Source: Halobellus sp. LT62 (GTDB taxonomy: Archaea; Halobacteriota; Halobacteria; Halobacteriales; Haloferacaceae). Taken from it: a stretch of 64,000 bases of DNA. The stretch covers positions 558,001 to 622,000 of the forward strand of contig NZ_JAYEZO010000001.1 in the NCBI RefSeq assembly GCF_037031285.1, given 5' to 3'. The translations under genes were made by a program, and so were the position numbers. Every line of letters starts with the position of its first letter. Position 1 is the stretch's first letter. The notes under the pieces are model-generated. The model did not search any database and was not told the DNA's origin. It saw nothing but the letters and a program-made list of their open reading frames with translations. This document shows, piece by piece, positions 7,654 through 16,647 of this stretch.

Positions 7654-8643
7654 TTACTCGTCGAGGTCGGCGTCGAGTTCGTCGGCGAGTTCGTCGGCGT
7701 CGACGTCGACGTCCTCGACGGCCTCTTCGAGGTCCGCAGCGTCGAGACCGCCGGCGTCGCCTCCCATCATTCCGCCGAGACCGCCCATCATCCCGCCCAT
7801 TCCCTCGATGGTCTCCTGAACGATGACGCGATCGAGGTCGAGGCGGTCCATCACGTCTTGGGCGATCTGCTGCTTCGAGAACATCCACTGCTGGTTCATC
7901 GTCATCTGCGGGGTGGCCTCGATGTACAGCGTCTCCTTCTCGACTTCGACGGTCTCGAATTCGGGTTCCTCCTCGTCGTCTTCGTCGGCTTCGTCGGCTT
8001 CGTCGTCGTCAGCCTCGTCGTCCTCGACGAGCTGCTCCTCTTCGACGGTGTCGGTCTGGATCCAGACCTCGGGGGCCTCTTGGAGGTACATCTCCAGCAT
8101 ACTGCCGGCCTGCTCCTCGCGATCGTCGACGAGTTCGAGGACTTCGTACTCGTATTCGAGGTCCTCGCCGGCCAGCGGGTGGTTGAAGTCGACGCGTGCG
8201 CGACCGCTGACGATCGTCACGATCCGGCCCTGGTCGCCGTCGATCTGGACCTGTGCGCCGGGGTAGCGCTGGTCCTCTTCGATCTTGTTGGCGCTGACCG
8301 TCCGAACCTGATCGTCGTCGTACTCGCCGAAGGCCTCGTCGGCGGCGATCTCGACCGTGCCGCTGTCGCCGACCTCCGCGCCGATGAGCGCCTCGTCGAC
8401 GCTCTCGAAGACGTGCCCGGCACCGACGACGATGACGCGCGGCTCGAACTCGTACTCGTCGGTGTCGATCTCGGCCTCTTCGGCCGTCTCTAGGTCGGTC
8501 GTGTCGACGACGGTGCCGTCGTCTGCGGTTCGGAGCGTGTAAGCGAGGCGGACGAAGTCGCCGTCCTGAATTCCGTCGGCGACCTCTTCCGCGTCGGCGT
8601 CTGCCTGTGATTCGGCGGCGTCCGCCTGCTGATCGTCACTCAT
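7654..8643 (-). CDS. FKBP-type (SlyD-like) peptidyl-prolyl cis-trans isomerase
   Basis: The 329-residue protein catalyses cis-trans isomerisation of Xaa-Pro bonds and probably acts as a chaperone. The FKBP core, with the insert-in-flap arrangement of SlyD, spans about residues 35-190 (VRLAYTLRTADDGTVVDTT, then VIVVGAGHVFESVDEAL and the insert-in-flap region). An acidic stretch of D/E repeats occupies about 200-250, typical of halophiles. The C-terminal part has a Met/Gly-rich segment GMGGMMGGLGGMMGGDAGG and an acidic tail. The start MSDDQQADAAESQ is used rather than the upstream codon because it lies right after the intergenic gap and gives the usual acidic start. Confidence 0.9.
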   Translation of the reverse strand: MSDDQQADAAESQADADAEEVADGIQDGDFVRLAYTLRTADDGTVVDTTDLETAEEAEIDTDEYEFEPRVIVVGAGHVFESVDEALIGAEVGDSGTVEIAADEAFGEYDDDQVRTVSANKIEEDQRYPGAQVQIDGDQGRIVTIVSGRARVDFNHPLAGEDLEYEYEVLELVDDREEQAGSMLEMYLQEAPEVWIQTDTVEEEQLVEDDEADDDEADEADEDDEEEPEFETVEVEKETLYIEATPQMTMNQQWMFSKQQIAQDVMDRLDLDRVIVQETIEGMGGMMGGLGGMMGGDAGGLDAADLEEAVEDVDVDADELADELDADLDE

Positions 8644-8803
8644 ACGCGGACAATCTCCCGTGCGACCCTTAAGAATCACGTTTCGACTCGCGGACGCGTC
8701 CGACGAGGGAGACGGGGACGACGACGGGAATGCGGTCTCTCGCCGTCGACTCGGTGCTGCGGCGAAGTTTTATCACGGACGACAGTGATGTTCACCTGTT
8801 CAC

Positions 8804-9244
8804 ATGGCACAGGCGACGCTCGTTGCGAGCTTTCTGCTCGGAATGCTCCTCGTGGGCGGTATGGTTCTGCTGCTCTCACGCGGGCGGTTCCGCTACACGC
8901 CGGGGGGCGAGACTGAGGACGGAGATCTCGTGGCTCGCCTAACCGAGATTGCACGGACGCCGCTCGCGTGGACGGTTGCGTTTCTCGCGCTGGCGCTTTT
9001 GTCAGGGCTCGCGACGGTCCTCGCAGTCGGCGGATTCGACGTCTCTCCCGGCGTGTCCGGGGGAGCCATCGCGCTGCTCGCGGGGATCGCGACCGCCGTC
9101 CTCGTGGGCTATCTCTTCTACGGAACGTTCGCGGCCGCGCGATCCCGAGGACTCCACGCTGCGCAGGCCGCCGCGTTCGGATCGTGGGCTGTCGGGTTAC
9201 TCCTGCTCGTCGCCGTCGTCGCGAGCCTTCTCGGACTCGTGTGA
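8804..9244 (+). CDS. four-helix membrane protein upstream of the cytochrome oxidase region
   Basis: The 146-residue protein has four hydrophobic segments (about 5-25, 52-74, 84-106 and 123-146) and no catalytic motif that I recognise. It is followed after 3 bases by a large multi-helix membrane protein, and a zinc-finger membrane protein follows that, so the three are likely one transcript. Their closeness to cox genes hints at a respiratory or membrane-assembly role. That is inference only. Confidence 0.65.
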   Translation: MAQATLVASFLLGMLLVGGMVLLLSRGRFRYTPGGETEDGDLVARLTEIARTPLAWTVAFLALALLSGLATVLAVGGFDVSPGVSGGAIALLAGIATAVLVGYLFYGTFAAARSRGLHAAQAAAFGSWAVGLLLLVAVVASLLGLV

Positions 9245-9247
9245 GCG

Positions 9248-10666
9248 ATGAGCGACGAACCGGCTGTCACCGGCCGCTCGCGGTGGGGCGCGAACCGAGG
9301 TATCCGCATCGTCGCATTCGTGCTGTTCGCGACGTTCTCGGCGGTGGTCGTGTTCGCCGACCCCGTCCTCGCGCACGCCGGGTCGTTGGGTGCCGTCTCT
9401 CGAAGCGCACCCGTACCCTCGTGGCTGGTAATCGCTTCGGGCGCGGGAGTCGTCGGCGCGTCGTTCCTGTTCACGAGCCTCCTGACGGATCGGCAGGCCA
9501 TCGAGGGCTTCCCGCGTCGCGGCCGATCGCTGGCGCTGACGGCCGTCGGTTCGGGCCTCGGTCGGATCGCCCGCTGGACCGCGGTCGCGGCGGTGCCGCT
9601 CGTGGTCGCCGTGGGACTGATCGGCCCCGACGCACCCGCGGCGAACCTGCTCACGCTCGTCGTCTGGGTCGTCTGGTGGGCGGGGTACACGATGACGACG
9701 TACGCCGTCGGCGACACGTGGCCCGCGCTGAATCCGTGGCGGACCGTCGCGTCGCTGATCCCCCTCGAACGGCGGTCGCTCCCCGATTGGGTGGGCGCTT
9801 GGCCCAGCGTCGTCGCTCTCCTCGCGCTCGTCGCGATCGAAGTCCTGAGCCCGGTGGCCGCCGATCCGCGACTCCTCGCGGCCGTGGTGATCGGCTACTC
9901 TACCGTCACCGTTGCCGGCGCGGCGGCCTTCGGCGACGCGTGGTTCGATCGCATCGACCCGGTGGCACGGACGTTCGCACTCTACGGTCGCTTCGCCCCG
10001 GTCCGTCGAACGGATTCGGGGCTCGACGTCGGCCTCCCGGGCGCGGGCCTCGCGCGCGACACCACCGTCTCCGACCCCGACGACGTGGCGTTCATCGTCG
10101 GGCTGGTCTGGGTGACGACGTTCGACGGGCTCGTCTCGACGGCCGCGTGGGAGCGCGTCACGAGCGCGGTGGCGGCCCTCGGCGTCCCCGTGTGGGTGGT
10201 CACGCTCGCGGGGCTGCTCGGGGGTTTCGCCTGCTTCGTGGCCTGCTACTGGCTCGCGGCCCGCGGCGTCAGGCGAACCGCACCGACGTACGTCTCGACG
10301 CGGTACCTCGCGGGGTGGTTCGCGCCCGCGCTGGTCCCGATCGCCGCGGGCTATCACTTCGCGCACTTCGTCGGCTATCTCGTCGGCTTCGCGCCCACGA
10401 TCGCGGCCGTCGTCGCCTCGCCGCTCGCACCGCCGGGGTCGCTGGTCGTCCTGTCGCCGCCGGGATGGTTCGGTGCGGTCCAAGTGATCGCGATCGTCCT
10501 CGGGCACATTCTCGCTGTCTGGGTCGCTCACGCCCGGGCGTTCGAGCTGTTCGCCGGTCGAGTCCAACCGATCAGGAGCCAGTACCCGTTCGCACTCGTC
10601 GCCGTGCTGTATACGACTGTCAGCCTCTGGATCGTCGCACAACCTATCGCGACGGGGATACGTTGA
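9248..10666 (+). CDS. multi-pass membrane protein of unknown function (472 aa)
   Basis: The 472-residue protein has an N-terminal hydrophobic segment ending in VLAHAG that could be a signal anchor, and roughly ten to eleven further hydrophobic segments. It has conserved-looking features such as TMTTYAVGDTWPALNPWRT and GYHFAHFVGYL, with histidines inside membrane segments that could bind a metal or heme (inference). It overlaps no gene but sits 3 bases after one gene and 1 base before the next, so an operon is likely. I do not recognise a named family, though it may be a cox-region conserved haloarchaeal protein. Confidence 0.7.
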   Translation: MSDEPAVTGRSRWGANRGIRIVAFVLFATFSAVVVFADPVLAHAGSLGAVSRSAPVPSWLVIASGAGVVGASFLFTSLLTDRQAIEGFPRRGRSLALTAVGSGLGRIARWTAVAAVPLVVAVGLIGPDAPAANLLTLVVWVVWWAGYTMTTYAVGDTWPALNPWRTVASLIPLERRSLPDWVGAWPSVVALLALVAIEVLSPVAADPRLLAAVVIGYSTVTVAGAAAFGDAWFDRIDPVARTFALYGRFAPVRRTDSGLDVGLPGAGLARDTTVSDPDDVAFIVGLVWVTTFDGLVSTAAWERVTSAVAALGVPVWVVTLAGLLGGFACFVACYWLAARGVRRTAPTYVSTRYLAGWFAPALVPIAAGYHFAHFVGYLVGFAPTIAAVVASPLAPPGSLVVLSPPGWFGAVQVIAIVLGHILAVWVAHARAFELFAGRVQPIRSQYPFALVAVLYTTVSLWIVAQPIATGIR

Positions 10667-10667
10667 G

Positions 10668-10967
10668 ATGCCTGAACAGTCACCCGTTCCCGAGACAACG
10701 GTGCCCGAGACAACGGTACCCGACGACGGGACGACGCCGGCCGTCTGTCCGAACTGCGGTCGATCGTTCGTCACCGACCGGCAGCGCGCGCTCCACGTCG
10801 GCGAGCGACACGACGCGACGCCCGCAGAGCGGCGCGCCTACGAGGACGCTCGCGAAGCCGAGAGCGACGAGCTGTTCCGCCTTCACCTGAAGGTCGTCTT
10901 CGCCGTCGGTCTGCTCTATGCGGCGTCCGTCGTCGCCGGCGTCGTGGCGTTCAGCCTCCCCGGGTGA
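10668..10967 (+). CDS. C2H2-type zinc-finger protein with one membrane segment
   Basis: The 99-residue protein has one C2H2 finger (CPNCGRSFVTDRQRALHVGERH) at about residues 27-48 and a single hydrophobic segment at about 74-97. The N-terminus repeats PETTVPETTVPDD, encoded by a near-perfect 15-nt duplication. Its partner could be the large membrane protein that starts the operon, as they are one base apart. DNA binding is unlikely for one finger on a membrane anchor; a structural or protein-contact role is more likely (inference). Confidence 0.75.
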   Translation: MPEQSPVPETTVPETTVPDDGTTPAVCPNCGRSFVTDRQRALHVGERHDATPAERRAYEDAREAESDELFRLHLKVVFAVGLLYAASVVAGVVAFSLPG

Positions 10968-10996
10968 GTGGGATTCCCCACATCCGAGCTGGGCGT

Positions 10997-11200
10997 TCAG
11001 ACGCCGTGATCTCCGCTCTCGGCTGGATCCGGCATTCGAGCGACGGCGGCGGTGAGAAGCCCCACACCGGCGAGCGAGACGAACCCCCAAGCGGCGACGA
11101 CGGTCGTCGACATCCCCGCGGCCTCCGCCGAGAGGAGTCCAACGAGACCCGCACCTACGAGCGCGAGCGCCGCCGCCAGCGCGAGTTGTGACGCGTCCAT
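10997..11200 (-). CDS. small two-helix membrane protein (67 aa)
   Basis: The 67-residue protein has two hydrophobic segments, about 5-27 and 33-55, and a short acidic tail. I take MDASQLALAAALA as the start: the upstream in-frame extension has no supporting features. It lies in a minus-strand run of short membrane proteins that leads from the cytochrome oxidase genes, so it may belong to oxidase biogenesis. This is not shown by sequence. Confidence 0.65.
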   Translation of the reverse strand: MDASQLALAAALALVGAGLVGLLSAEAAGMSTTVVAAWGFVSLAGVGLLTAAVARMPDPAESGDHGV

Positions 11201-11253
11201 CGTCACGCCGTACGCCGGCAACCGTGGTAAATGTTCACATTGCGCTCTCGCGC

Positions 11254-11727
11254 TCACGGCTCCGGTGATCCGCCCCACCCGATCGCGACGAGGAGGACGA
11301 ACACCGCGGCCGCGAGCGCCAGACTCGGGCCGAAGACGAGCGCGTCTGTCGGCCGTCCGCGAGTCACTTGGAGCAGCATCACCGCGACGCCGACGCCGAC
11401 GGGGACTGAAAAGAGGAGGGCGTAACCGAGGACGGCGCGACGGGACCGCCTCCCGCCGCCAGTGTCGGCATTCTGCGGTCCGTTCGAGTCGCCGGTATCG
11501 ACGCTCGCCGCTCGTCTCGGCTCGTCGGCATCGGCGTTCTCACGGGTCAATTCGTCGGCATCGACGTTCTGCGTTCGGCTCGATTCACCGGCGATCGATC
11601 GGTCGTGCTTTGCGGTTCCGTGGTCGGCGGCGTCGGTGGATGCGTCGAGGCCAGTCGCGTCGTAGCCGGTCGCTCCGAGACGGGTGGTGTCGAGCGCGCC
11701 CTCGAAGTCGGTAATCGAGTGAAGCAT
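11254..11727 (-). CDS. acidic linker protein with two membrane helices
   Basis: The 157-residue protein has about 95 low-complexity residues, with near-repeats such as QNVDADELTRENADAD, and then two hydrophobic segments (about 96-118 and 127-148). The start ATG is 43 bases from the coxD stop. It is on the same strand as the oxidase genes. Membrane topology is clear; the function is unknown. The repeat-like linker suggests rapid change in that part. Confidence 0.65.
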   Translation of the reverse strand: MLHSITDFEGALDTTRLGATGYDATGLDASTDAADHGTAKHDRSIAGESSRTQNVDADELTRENADADEPRRAASVDTGDSNGPQNADTGGGRRSRRAVLGYALLFSVPVGVGVAVMLLQVTRGRPTDALVFGPSLALAAAVFVLLVAIGWGGSPEP

Positions 11728-11770
11728 CGGTTTCGGGTGTCGTTGTCGGGGGTCTTTCCGGTGATGCGGC

Positions 11771-12031
11771 TCACAGGATGGAGTACGACGCCGCGAGCGT
11801 CAGCGCCAGCGCCGCCGCGAGTCCGATCAAGATGACGTACGTCAGCGAGCGCGGCTCGAACCGGAGGTGCTGGAAGTACGCCGCGACCAGCACCGCCTTG
11901 AACGCCGAGAGCGCGATGATGATGCCGAACGCCGTCCAGTACGCCAACTCAGCGAACTCGACGAGTACTTGGATCGTCGCCGAGACGAACAGGACCGCGA
12001 AGATCGCCGTGTACAGTTTCGTGTGTGTCAT
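11771..12031 (-). CDS. coxD: cytochrome c oxidase subunit IV (CoxD/CtaF-like)
   Basis: The 86-residue protein has three hydrophobic segments and the pattern of the caa3_CtaG/COX4_pro small subunit: an AYFQHLRFEPRSLTYVI stretch between helices 2 and 3. The position, immediately after the fused subunit I+III gene with an 8-base gap, is decisive. The start is the ATG of MTHTKLYTAIF. Confidence 0.85.
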   Translation of the reverse strand: MTHTKLYTAIFAVLFVSATIQVLVEFAELAYWTAFGIIIALSAFKAVLVAAYFQHLRFEPRSLTYVILIGLAAALALTLAASYSIL

Positions 12032-12039
12032 TGGTGCAC

Positions 12040-14640
12040 CTACAGGATGTAGAACAGCGGGAAGAGGAACAGCCAGACGATGTCGACGAAGTGCCAGTAG
12101 AGCCCGAAGTACTCGACCGGCCGGTGATCCGTCAGGTACGCCCCGCCGAGCGACCGGCCGAGGAGGTACAGCGCGCCGATCAGCCCCGCGATGACGTGTG
12201 CGGCGTGCAGCCCGGTCGTCAGGAAGAACGTCGAAGTCTGGATCGTCGCGGTCGGCTCGACGCCCGTGTGGAACAGGTGCAGCCACTCGAGGGCCTTGTT
12301 GCCGAGGAAGCCGATGCCGAGCGCGATCGTCGCCGTCAGGCTGGCGACGACGCCCCACCGGTGCTCCTTCTGCGCCGCGACGAGGGCGAGGATGACCGTG
12401 AAACTGCTCGCGAGCAGGATGTACGTGTTCACGAGCCCCGGGATCGGATCCTCGGGGATCGGCTGCCAGCCGACCCAACCCGCCGCGACGCGGGTGAACA
12501 CGTACGCGCCGATGAACCCGCCGAACAGCACGACGTCGGAGGCGAGAAAAACCCACATCCCGACCTTGCCGTTCTCGACCCCGGCGAACGGCCACGCCTC
12601 GCCGAAGCCGCCTTCGGGGGCCTCGAACGGTTCGATCGCCCACGCCACCAGCGAGCCGAAGACGACGAGCCCGCCGGCGAGCGCGGCGAAGAGATAGAAC
12701 GATCCGGCGATCCCCTCCACGAGCGATCCCTCGCGGATCCCCGAGAGTCCGAGGAACAGCAAGAAGCCGCCGACGCCGACTGCGAACGGCCAGATACTGG
12801 CGTGGTCGCCGTGGTCGTGCTCCTCTGCGTGGACGTCGGCGTCGACCGCGACGCCACCGTCGGGCTGCGTGGAAGCGGTGGAGCCGCTGTCTGCCGCCTC
12901 TCGCGACCGGAACGAGAGGTTCCCGTCGCTGTAAGAGGGAATCCCGGGGAAGTTCTCCGTCGGCGGGGGCGACGGAATGGCCCACTCGGCGGTCCGGGAG
13001 AACTCCCACGGCGTGTTGCCGACGCGTTCGCCGTCGAAGGCGCTCTTCGTCAGGTTGTAGAACATCAAGACAAAGGACAGCCCCAAGATGAACGCCCCGA
13101 GGGTGGCGAGCCTGTGCCAGGGCGTCATCCACGGATCGTACTGGAAGACACGCCGCGGCGTCTCCCAAGCCACGAACATCGGGAAGTACAACAGGTTGAA
13201 CCCGACGAAATACGCGACGAAATGCGCCTTCCCGAGGAACTCGTCGTACATCCGTCCGGTGATCTTCGGGAACCAGTAGTAGAGCCCTCCGACGAGCGCG
13301 GTCACGCCGCCGACCATCACGTAGTGGAAGTGCGCGACCACCCAGTAGGTGCCGCGGAACTCGTAATCGAGCACGATGGCACCGAGGAAGACGCCGGTGA
13401 TGCCGCCGAGGATGAACAACAGTAGCCCGCCGAAGGCGAAGAGAAACGGCGTCGTGAACTTCACGCGTCCCTTGATCAGCGTGTAAATCAACGCGAACAC
13501 CATCAGATCGAAGGGAAGCGATATCCCGATCGTCGTCACCATAAACAGCGTCTTGATCTCGAGGTTGATGCCGGTCAGGAACATGTGGTGCATCCAGACG
13601 ACGAAGCTCTGGAGCGCGACGAGCACCATCGCGGCGATGAACCACTTCCGGCCGACGATGCGTCGACCGGTGAACGTCTGGAACACCTCGGCCATAATCC
13701 CCAGCGCCGGGAAGAAGACGATGTACACCTCCGGGTGACCGAAGAACCAGAACAGGTGTGTCCAAAGCAGCGTCCCGCCCGCGGTCTCTTGGATGAAGTA
13801 GGCGGTTCCGAGGATGCGGTCCGACGAGAGGATGAGAAGCGCCGCGAGCAGCGCGGCGAACGCGAAGAGCATCATCCACACGGTCAGGAGGATTGACCAC
13901 GAGAAGATCGGGAGGCGTCGGAGCGTCAGCCCCTCCGCCCGCATTCGATGCATCGTCGTCAGGAAGTTCACCGACGAGACCGTGACCGAAACGACGAAGA
14001 GGACGAGCGCGAGGATCGCCGTGTTCGCGCCCACGTCCGGCGTGAACGTCGGGAGGTTCAACGGCGCGTACATCGTCCACCCGCCCGCGAAAGTGCCGCC
14101 TTGGAAGAACGAGGCGACGAACAGCAGTCCCGAGGCGAGATACAGCCAGAAGCTGAGCGCGTTGAGACGCGGGAACGCGAGGTCGTCAGCCCCCAACTGC
14201 AGGGGTACGACGTAGTTCGCGAAGCCGAACGCGAACGGCGAGAGGAACCAGAACACCATCACCAGCCCGTGCGCGGAGACGGCCTGATTGTAGGCCATCG
14301 CGCCGAGGACCCCCTCGCCGACGGCTCTGGGCTCCCACAACTGGATCCGCATCAGCCACGCGAGCAGGCCGCCGAGGAGCAAGAAGAACAGCGACGCGAT
14401 GATGTAGAGGATGCCGACGTCCTTGTGGTTCGTCGTCGTCAGCCAGTGCCGGATGGTCGATCGAGAGGGGTGCGCCGCCGCGGTCAGCGCGTCGGAGACG
14501 GCCCCTTCGACCGGAATCTCTTCTTCCGTGACAGTGCCGCCGTCGGCCGTTCGATCACGGGTCGTCCCGCCGTCAGCCGTTCGGTTACGGGTCGACTCCT
14601 CGTCGGCCCCCTCTCGGTCTGTCGGATCTTCCTCGCTCAT
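12040..14640 (-). CDS. coxAC: cytochrome c oxidase subunits I and III fused (CoxAC)
   Basis: The 866-residue protein reduces O2 to water with proton pumping, using heme a, heme a3 and CuB. Subunit I spans about residues 60-600: low-spin heme ligand H124 in SAHGLVMVF, CuB/Tyr motif H303-PEVY307, HH352-353, and heme ligands H438 and H440 in VVAHFHYVMVGG. The subunit III part covers about 680-866 (SSFTVILALVAAQKEHRWG, then HTGVEPTATIQTSTFFLTTG). The join is a Gly/Asp/His-rich linker around 600-640. The N-terminal 45 residues hold a 10-residue repeat TADGGTxRDR. It overlaps coxB by 4 bases and precedes coxD by 8, so all three form one operon. The fusion is known in haloarchaeal oxidases. Confidence 0.96.
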   Translation of the reverse strand: MSEEDPTDREGADEESTRNRTADGGTTRDRTADGGTVTEEEIPVEGAVSDALTAAAHPSRSTIRHWLTTTNHKDVGILYIIASLFFLLLGGLLAWLMRIQLWEPRAVGEGVLGAMAYNQAVSAHGLVMVFWFLSPFAFGFANYVVPLQLGADDLAFPRLNALSFWLYLASGLLFVASFFQGGTFAGGWTMYAPLNLPTFTPDVGANTAILALVLFVVSVTVSSVNFLTTMHRMRAEGLTLRRLPIFSWSILLTVWMMLFAFAALLAALLILSSDRILGTAYFIQETAGGTLLWTHLFWFFGHPEVYIVFFPALGIMAEVFQTFTGRRIVGRKWFIAAMVLVALQSFVVWMHHMFLTGINLEIKTLFMVTTIGISLPFDLMVFALIYTLIKGRVKFTTPFLFAFGGLLLFILGGITGVFLGAIVLDYEFRGTYWVVAHFHYVMVGGVTALVGGLYYWFPKITGRMYDEFLGKAHFVAYFVGFNLLYFPMFVAWETPRRVFQYDPWMTPWHRLATLGAFILGLSFVLMFYNLTKSAFDGERVGNTPWEFSRTAEWAIPSPPPTENFPGIPSYSDGNLSFRSREAADSGSTASTQPDGGVAVDADVHAEEHDHGDHASIWPFAVGVGGFLLFLGLSGIREGSLVEGIAGSFYLFAALAGGLVVFGSLVAWAIEPFEAPEGGFGEAWPFAGVENGKVGMWVFLASDVVLFGGFIGAYVFTRVAAGWVGWQPIPEDPIPGLVNTYILLASSFTVILALVAAQKEHRWGVVASLTATIALGIGFLGNKALEWLHLFHTGVEPTATIQTSTFFLTTGLHAAHVIAGLIGALYLLGRSLGGAYLTDHRPVEYFGLYWHFVDIVWLFLFPLFYIL
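14536..14595 (-). repeat. 30-nt tandem repeat in the 5' part of coxAC
   Basis: Two adjacent 30-nt units (with few differences, such as gtcggccgttcgatcacggg against gtcagccgttcggttacggg) encode the hydrophilic N-terminal repeat of the fused oxidase subunit. The period is a multiple of three, so the frame is kept. Confidence 0.8.
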
Positions 14641-15341
14641 GAGTCAGGTGGTGTCGTGTTGGCGTACCACTCTTGATACTCGTCGGGTTCCATCACGACG
14701 ACGGTCGCCGACATATACGAGTGGCCGCTCCCGCAGAGTTCGTAACACTGTGCCGTGTAGTTCCCCGTCTCGTTAGCCTGGAACCACGTGGTCGTGGTCT
14801 GGCCGGGAACGGCGTCCGTCTTGACGCGTAACTCCGAGACGCCGAAGTTGTGGAACACGTCGCGGGAGGTGACGCGGAGTTGGATCACCTCATTGCTCGG
14901 CACGCGGAGGACGTCGCTCTCGTGGCCGTTCGGATAGGTGAAGTCCCAGCCGAACTGATAGCCCTCGACCTCGACTTCCATTTCGGGCTCCGGTGGGTCC
15001 TCGACGTACAGCAGCGTGAAGTACGTCCACGTGACGAGCGAGACGACGATGACGGTGCTGAGCGCGAACGACGTGAACAGCTTTCGACCGCCGCCGCCTC
15101 CCGTGGGCAGTTCGCCGAGCACCGGCGGATCGAAGTCGCCCTCGCGGCCCGGTCCGTCGCGGTACTTGTACGCGTTGTAGACCATATACGCGACGACGAC
15201 GACGCCGACGAGCGTTCCGAGGACGAGGAACACCTCGAAGATACTCTCGAAAACGTTCGTTCGCGTCCCTCGCGGGACCAGTTCCGGCTGTAGGGGAAGC
15301 TGGTTCACCGGCCCCGCCGTGTGTGCGTGTATCTCTACCAC
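14637..15341 (-). CDS. coxB: cytochrome c oxidase subunit II (CuA subunit)
   Basis: The 234-residue subunit accepts electrons into the binuclear CuA centre. Two membrane helices (about 35-57 and 92-112) are followed by a cupredoxin domain. The CuA ligands are all present: H164, C199, E201, C203, H207 and M210 in CYELCGSGHSYM. The start is a GTG (VVEIHAHTAG). This is the first gene of the cox operon. A TATA box on the minus strand lies 28-34 bases upstream, so a leaderless or short-leader transcript is likely. The electron donor in haloarchaea is probably a halocyanin; none is encoded here. Confidence 0.95.
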   Translation of the reverse strand: MVEIHAHTAGPVNQLPLQPELVPRGTRTNVFESIFEVFLVLGTLVGVVVVAYMVYNAYKYRDGPGREGDFDPPVLGELPTGGGGGRKLFTSFALSTVIVVSLVTWTYFTLLYVEDPPEPEMEVEVEGYQFGWDFTYPNGHESDVLRVPSNEVIQLRVTSRDVFHNFGVSELRVKTDAVPGQTTTTWFQANETGNYTAQCYELCGSGHSYMSATVVVMEPDEYQEWYANTTPPDS

Positions 15342-15368
15342 GCCTATTGAAACAATTAGGAACGATTG

Positions 15369-15375
15369 TTATAAA
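15369..15375 (-). promoter_or_regulatory. coxB: TATA box of the cox operon
   Basis: On the minus strand the sequence tgatttataacaat places TTTATAA 28-34 bases before the coxB start, the usual archaeal distance for a leaderless or short-leader transcript. Confidence 0.7.
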
Positions 15376-15458
15376 TCATACGCAGGTCCGGCGCTATTCA
15401 CGACGCCCGGAGAATCCGACGAGGCGACGAGGTTTTCACAGCGCCACGTTCGACCGTC

Positions 15459-15977
15459 TCACACCTCGTGCTGGGGTAATCCGGCGGTTCGCGTCAGCAC
15501 GATACCGAGAGTCAGCCCGTAAACCCAGTGTCCCGCGAGCGAGAACGCGACGTAGGCGGCGGTGGTGAGCAGCCCGGCACCCGGCCAGAACGCCGGGAGG
15601 AACCCGAACCAGAACGCCGTGGCGAAGGTCGCACCGCGGAGGTACCGCGGCGTCTCCGGCGGGAGAAACGCCCCGACGACGAGGAACGTCAGCGGCAGCA
15701 CGACGGTTCCACCGAAGCCGAAGAGCGCGATTCCGAGCGTCACGGTCGGTTCGAGGCCGAAGAACTCCGCGAACCCGGCGAACCGCGTCACCGGCTCGGT
15801 CTGGAACAGTCCCAACAGACCGGGGAGGCCGACGAGCACGGGGAGCATCGCCACCGTTCCGAGGAGGCCACCGCTCATCGCGGCGAGAACCACTCGCCCG
15901 GTGATCGGGGCGGTGACAGACTCGATCAGTTCCTCGTCGACTGCAGGCGTCGGTGTTTCGGATGTCTCGCCGCTCAT
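15459..15977 (-). CDS. four-helix membrane protein (DUF6789-like)
   Basis: The 172-residue protein begins with an acidic N-terminus and has four hydrophobic segments (about 28-48, 68-88, 88-110 and 130-165). It resembles haloarchaeal proteins I know as the DUF6789 family, often near oxidases. Its start is in the divergent gap with the CYTH gene, an AT-rich stretch (acacaattattaacaataa) that could hold both promoters. It lies upstream of the cox operon on the same strand. Confidence 0.75.
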   Translation of the reverse strand: MSGETSETPTPAVDEELIESVTAPITGRVVLAAMSGGLLGTVAMLPVLVGLPGLLGLFQTEPVTRFAGFAEFFGLEPTVTLGIALFGFGGTVVLPLTFLVVGAFLPPETPRYLRGATFATAFWFGFLPAFWPGAGLLTTAAYVAFSLAGHWVYGLTLGIVLTRTAGLPQHEV

Positions 15978-16073
15978 TGCCCTATCTGGACTAACACAAT
16001 TATTAACAATAAATTCATAGGGTCGTCGCGATCGACCGCATCGGTTTTTTCCGCCCCGGTCGATCGGGCGTCT

Positions 16074-16646
16074 ATGTACGAAGTTGAGGTCAAAGTGCCC
16101 GCGTCGCACGATGACGTCAGGCGGCGGCTCCGGGACGCCGGCGCTGAGCGCCTCGAACGCGTCGCACAGACCGACACGTACTACGACGCCCCGCACCGGG
16201 ACTTCGCCGAGACCGACGAGGCGCTTCGCCTCCGACGGGAAAGTCGCGGGACAGATTCCGCGTCTCCGGTCGGAGAGGGCGAGGACACGATCAAAGTCAC
16301 CTACAAGGGGCCGTTGATCGACGACGCGTCGAAAACGCGTGAGGAACACGAGACGGTCGTCGGCGACGGCGACACCGCAGAAGCGATATTCGACGGCCTC
16401 GGGTTCGAGCCGGCGGCCGTCGTCGAGAAGGAGCGGGAGTTCTTCGATCTCGACGGGTACACCGTCACGCTCGACCGCGTGGCGGGACTCGGCGAGTTCA
16501 TCGAGGTCGAAGCCGAGGCGGACGACAGCGCGGACGTCGAACGCCTGCGGGAGGGCGTCTTCGACGTCATTCGACGGCTGGGTCTCGATCCCGACGATCA
16601 GATTCGAACGTCCTATCTGGGGCTGTTGCTCGTGGACGAGGAGTGA
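16074..16646 (+). CDS. cyaB: CYTH-domain protein (CyaB class IV adenylate cyclase/ThTPase-like)
   Basis: The 190-residue protein has the CYTH signature ExExK (YEVEVKV, residues 2-8). Other charged residues of the tunnel appear in LRLRRE, IKVTYKGP, KTREEHET, KEREFF, TLDRV and EFIEVE. The fold binds triphosphates and divalent metals. Members include adenylate cyclases and triphosphatases, so cyclic AMP synthesis is not proved. It diverges from the DUF6789-like gene and is followed by the S-adenosylmethionine synthetase gene. The start ATG gives the canonical MYEVEVKV. Confidence 0.88.
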   Translation: MYEVEVKVPASHDDVRRRLRDAGAERLERVAQTDTYYDAPHRDFAETDEALRLRRESRGTDSASPVGEGEDTIKVTYKGPLIDDASKTREEHETVVGDGDTAEAIFDGLGFEPAAVVEKEREFFDLDGYTVTLDRVAGLGEFIEVEAEADDSADVERLREGVFDVIRRLGLDPDDQIRTSYLGLLLVDEE

Positions 16647-16647
16647 C

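Noticed and set aside
15342-15458. Coding sequence upstream of coxB
   Set aside because: The short frames here are antisense or shadow ORFs. The region has the cox promoter and the 3' end of the neighbouring gene only.
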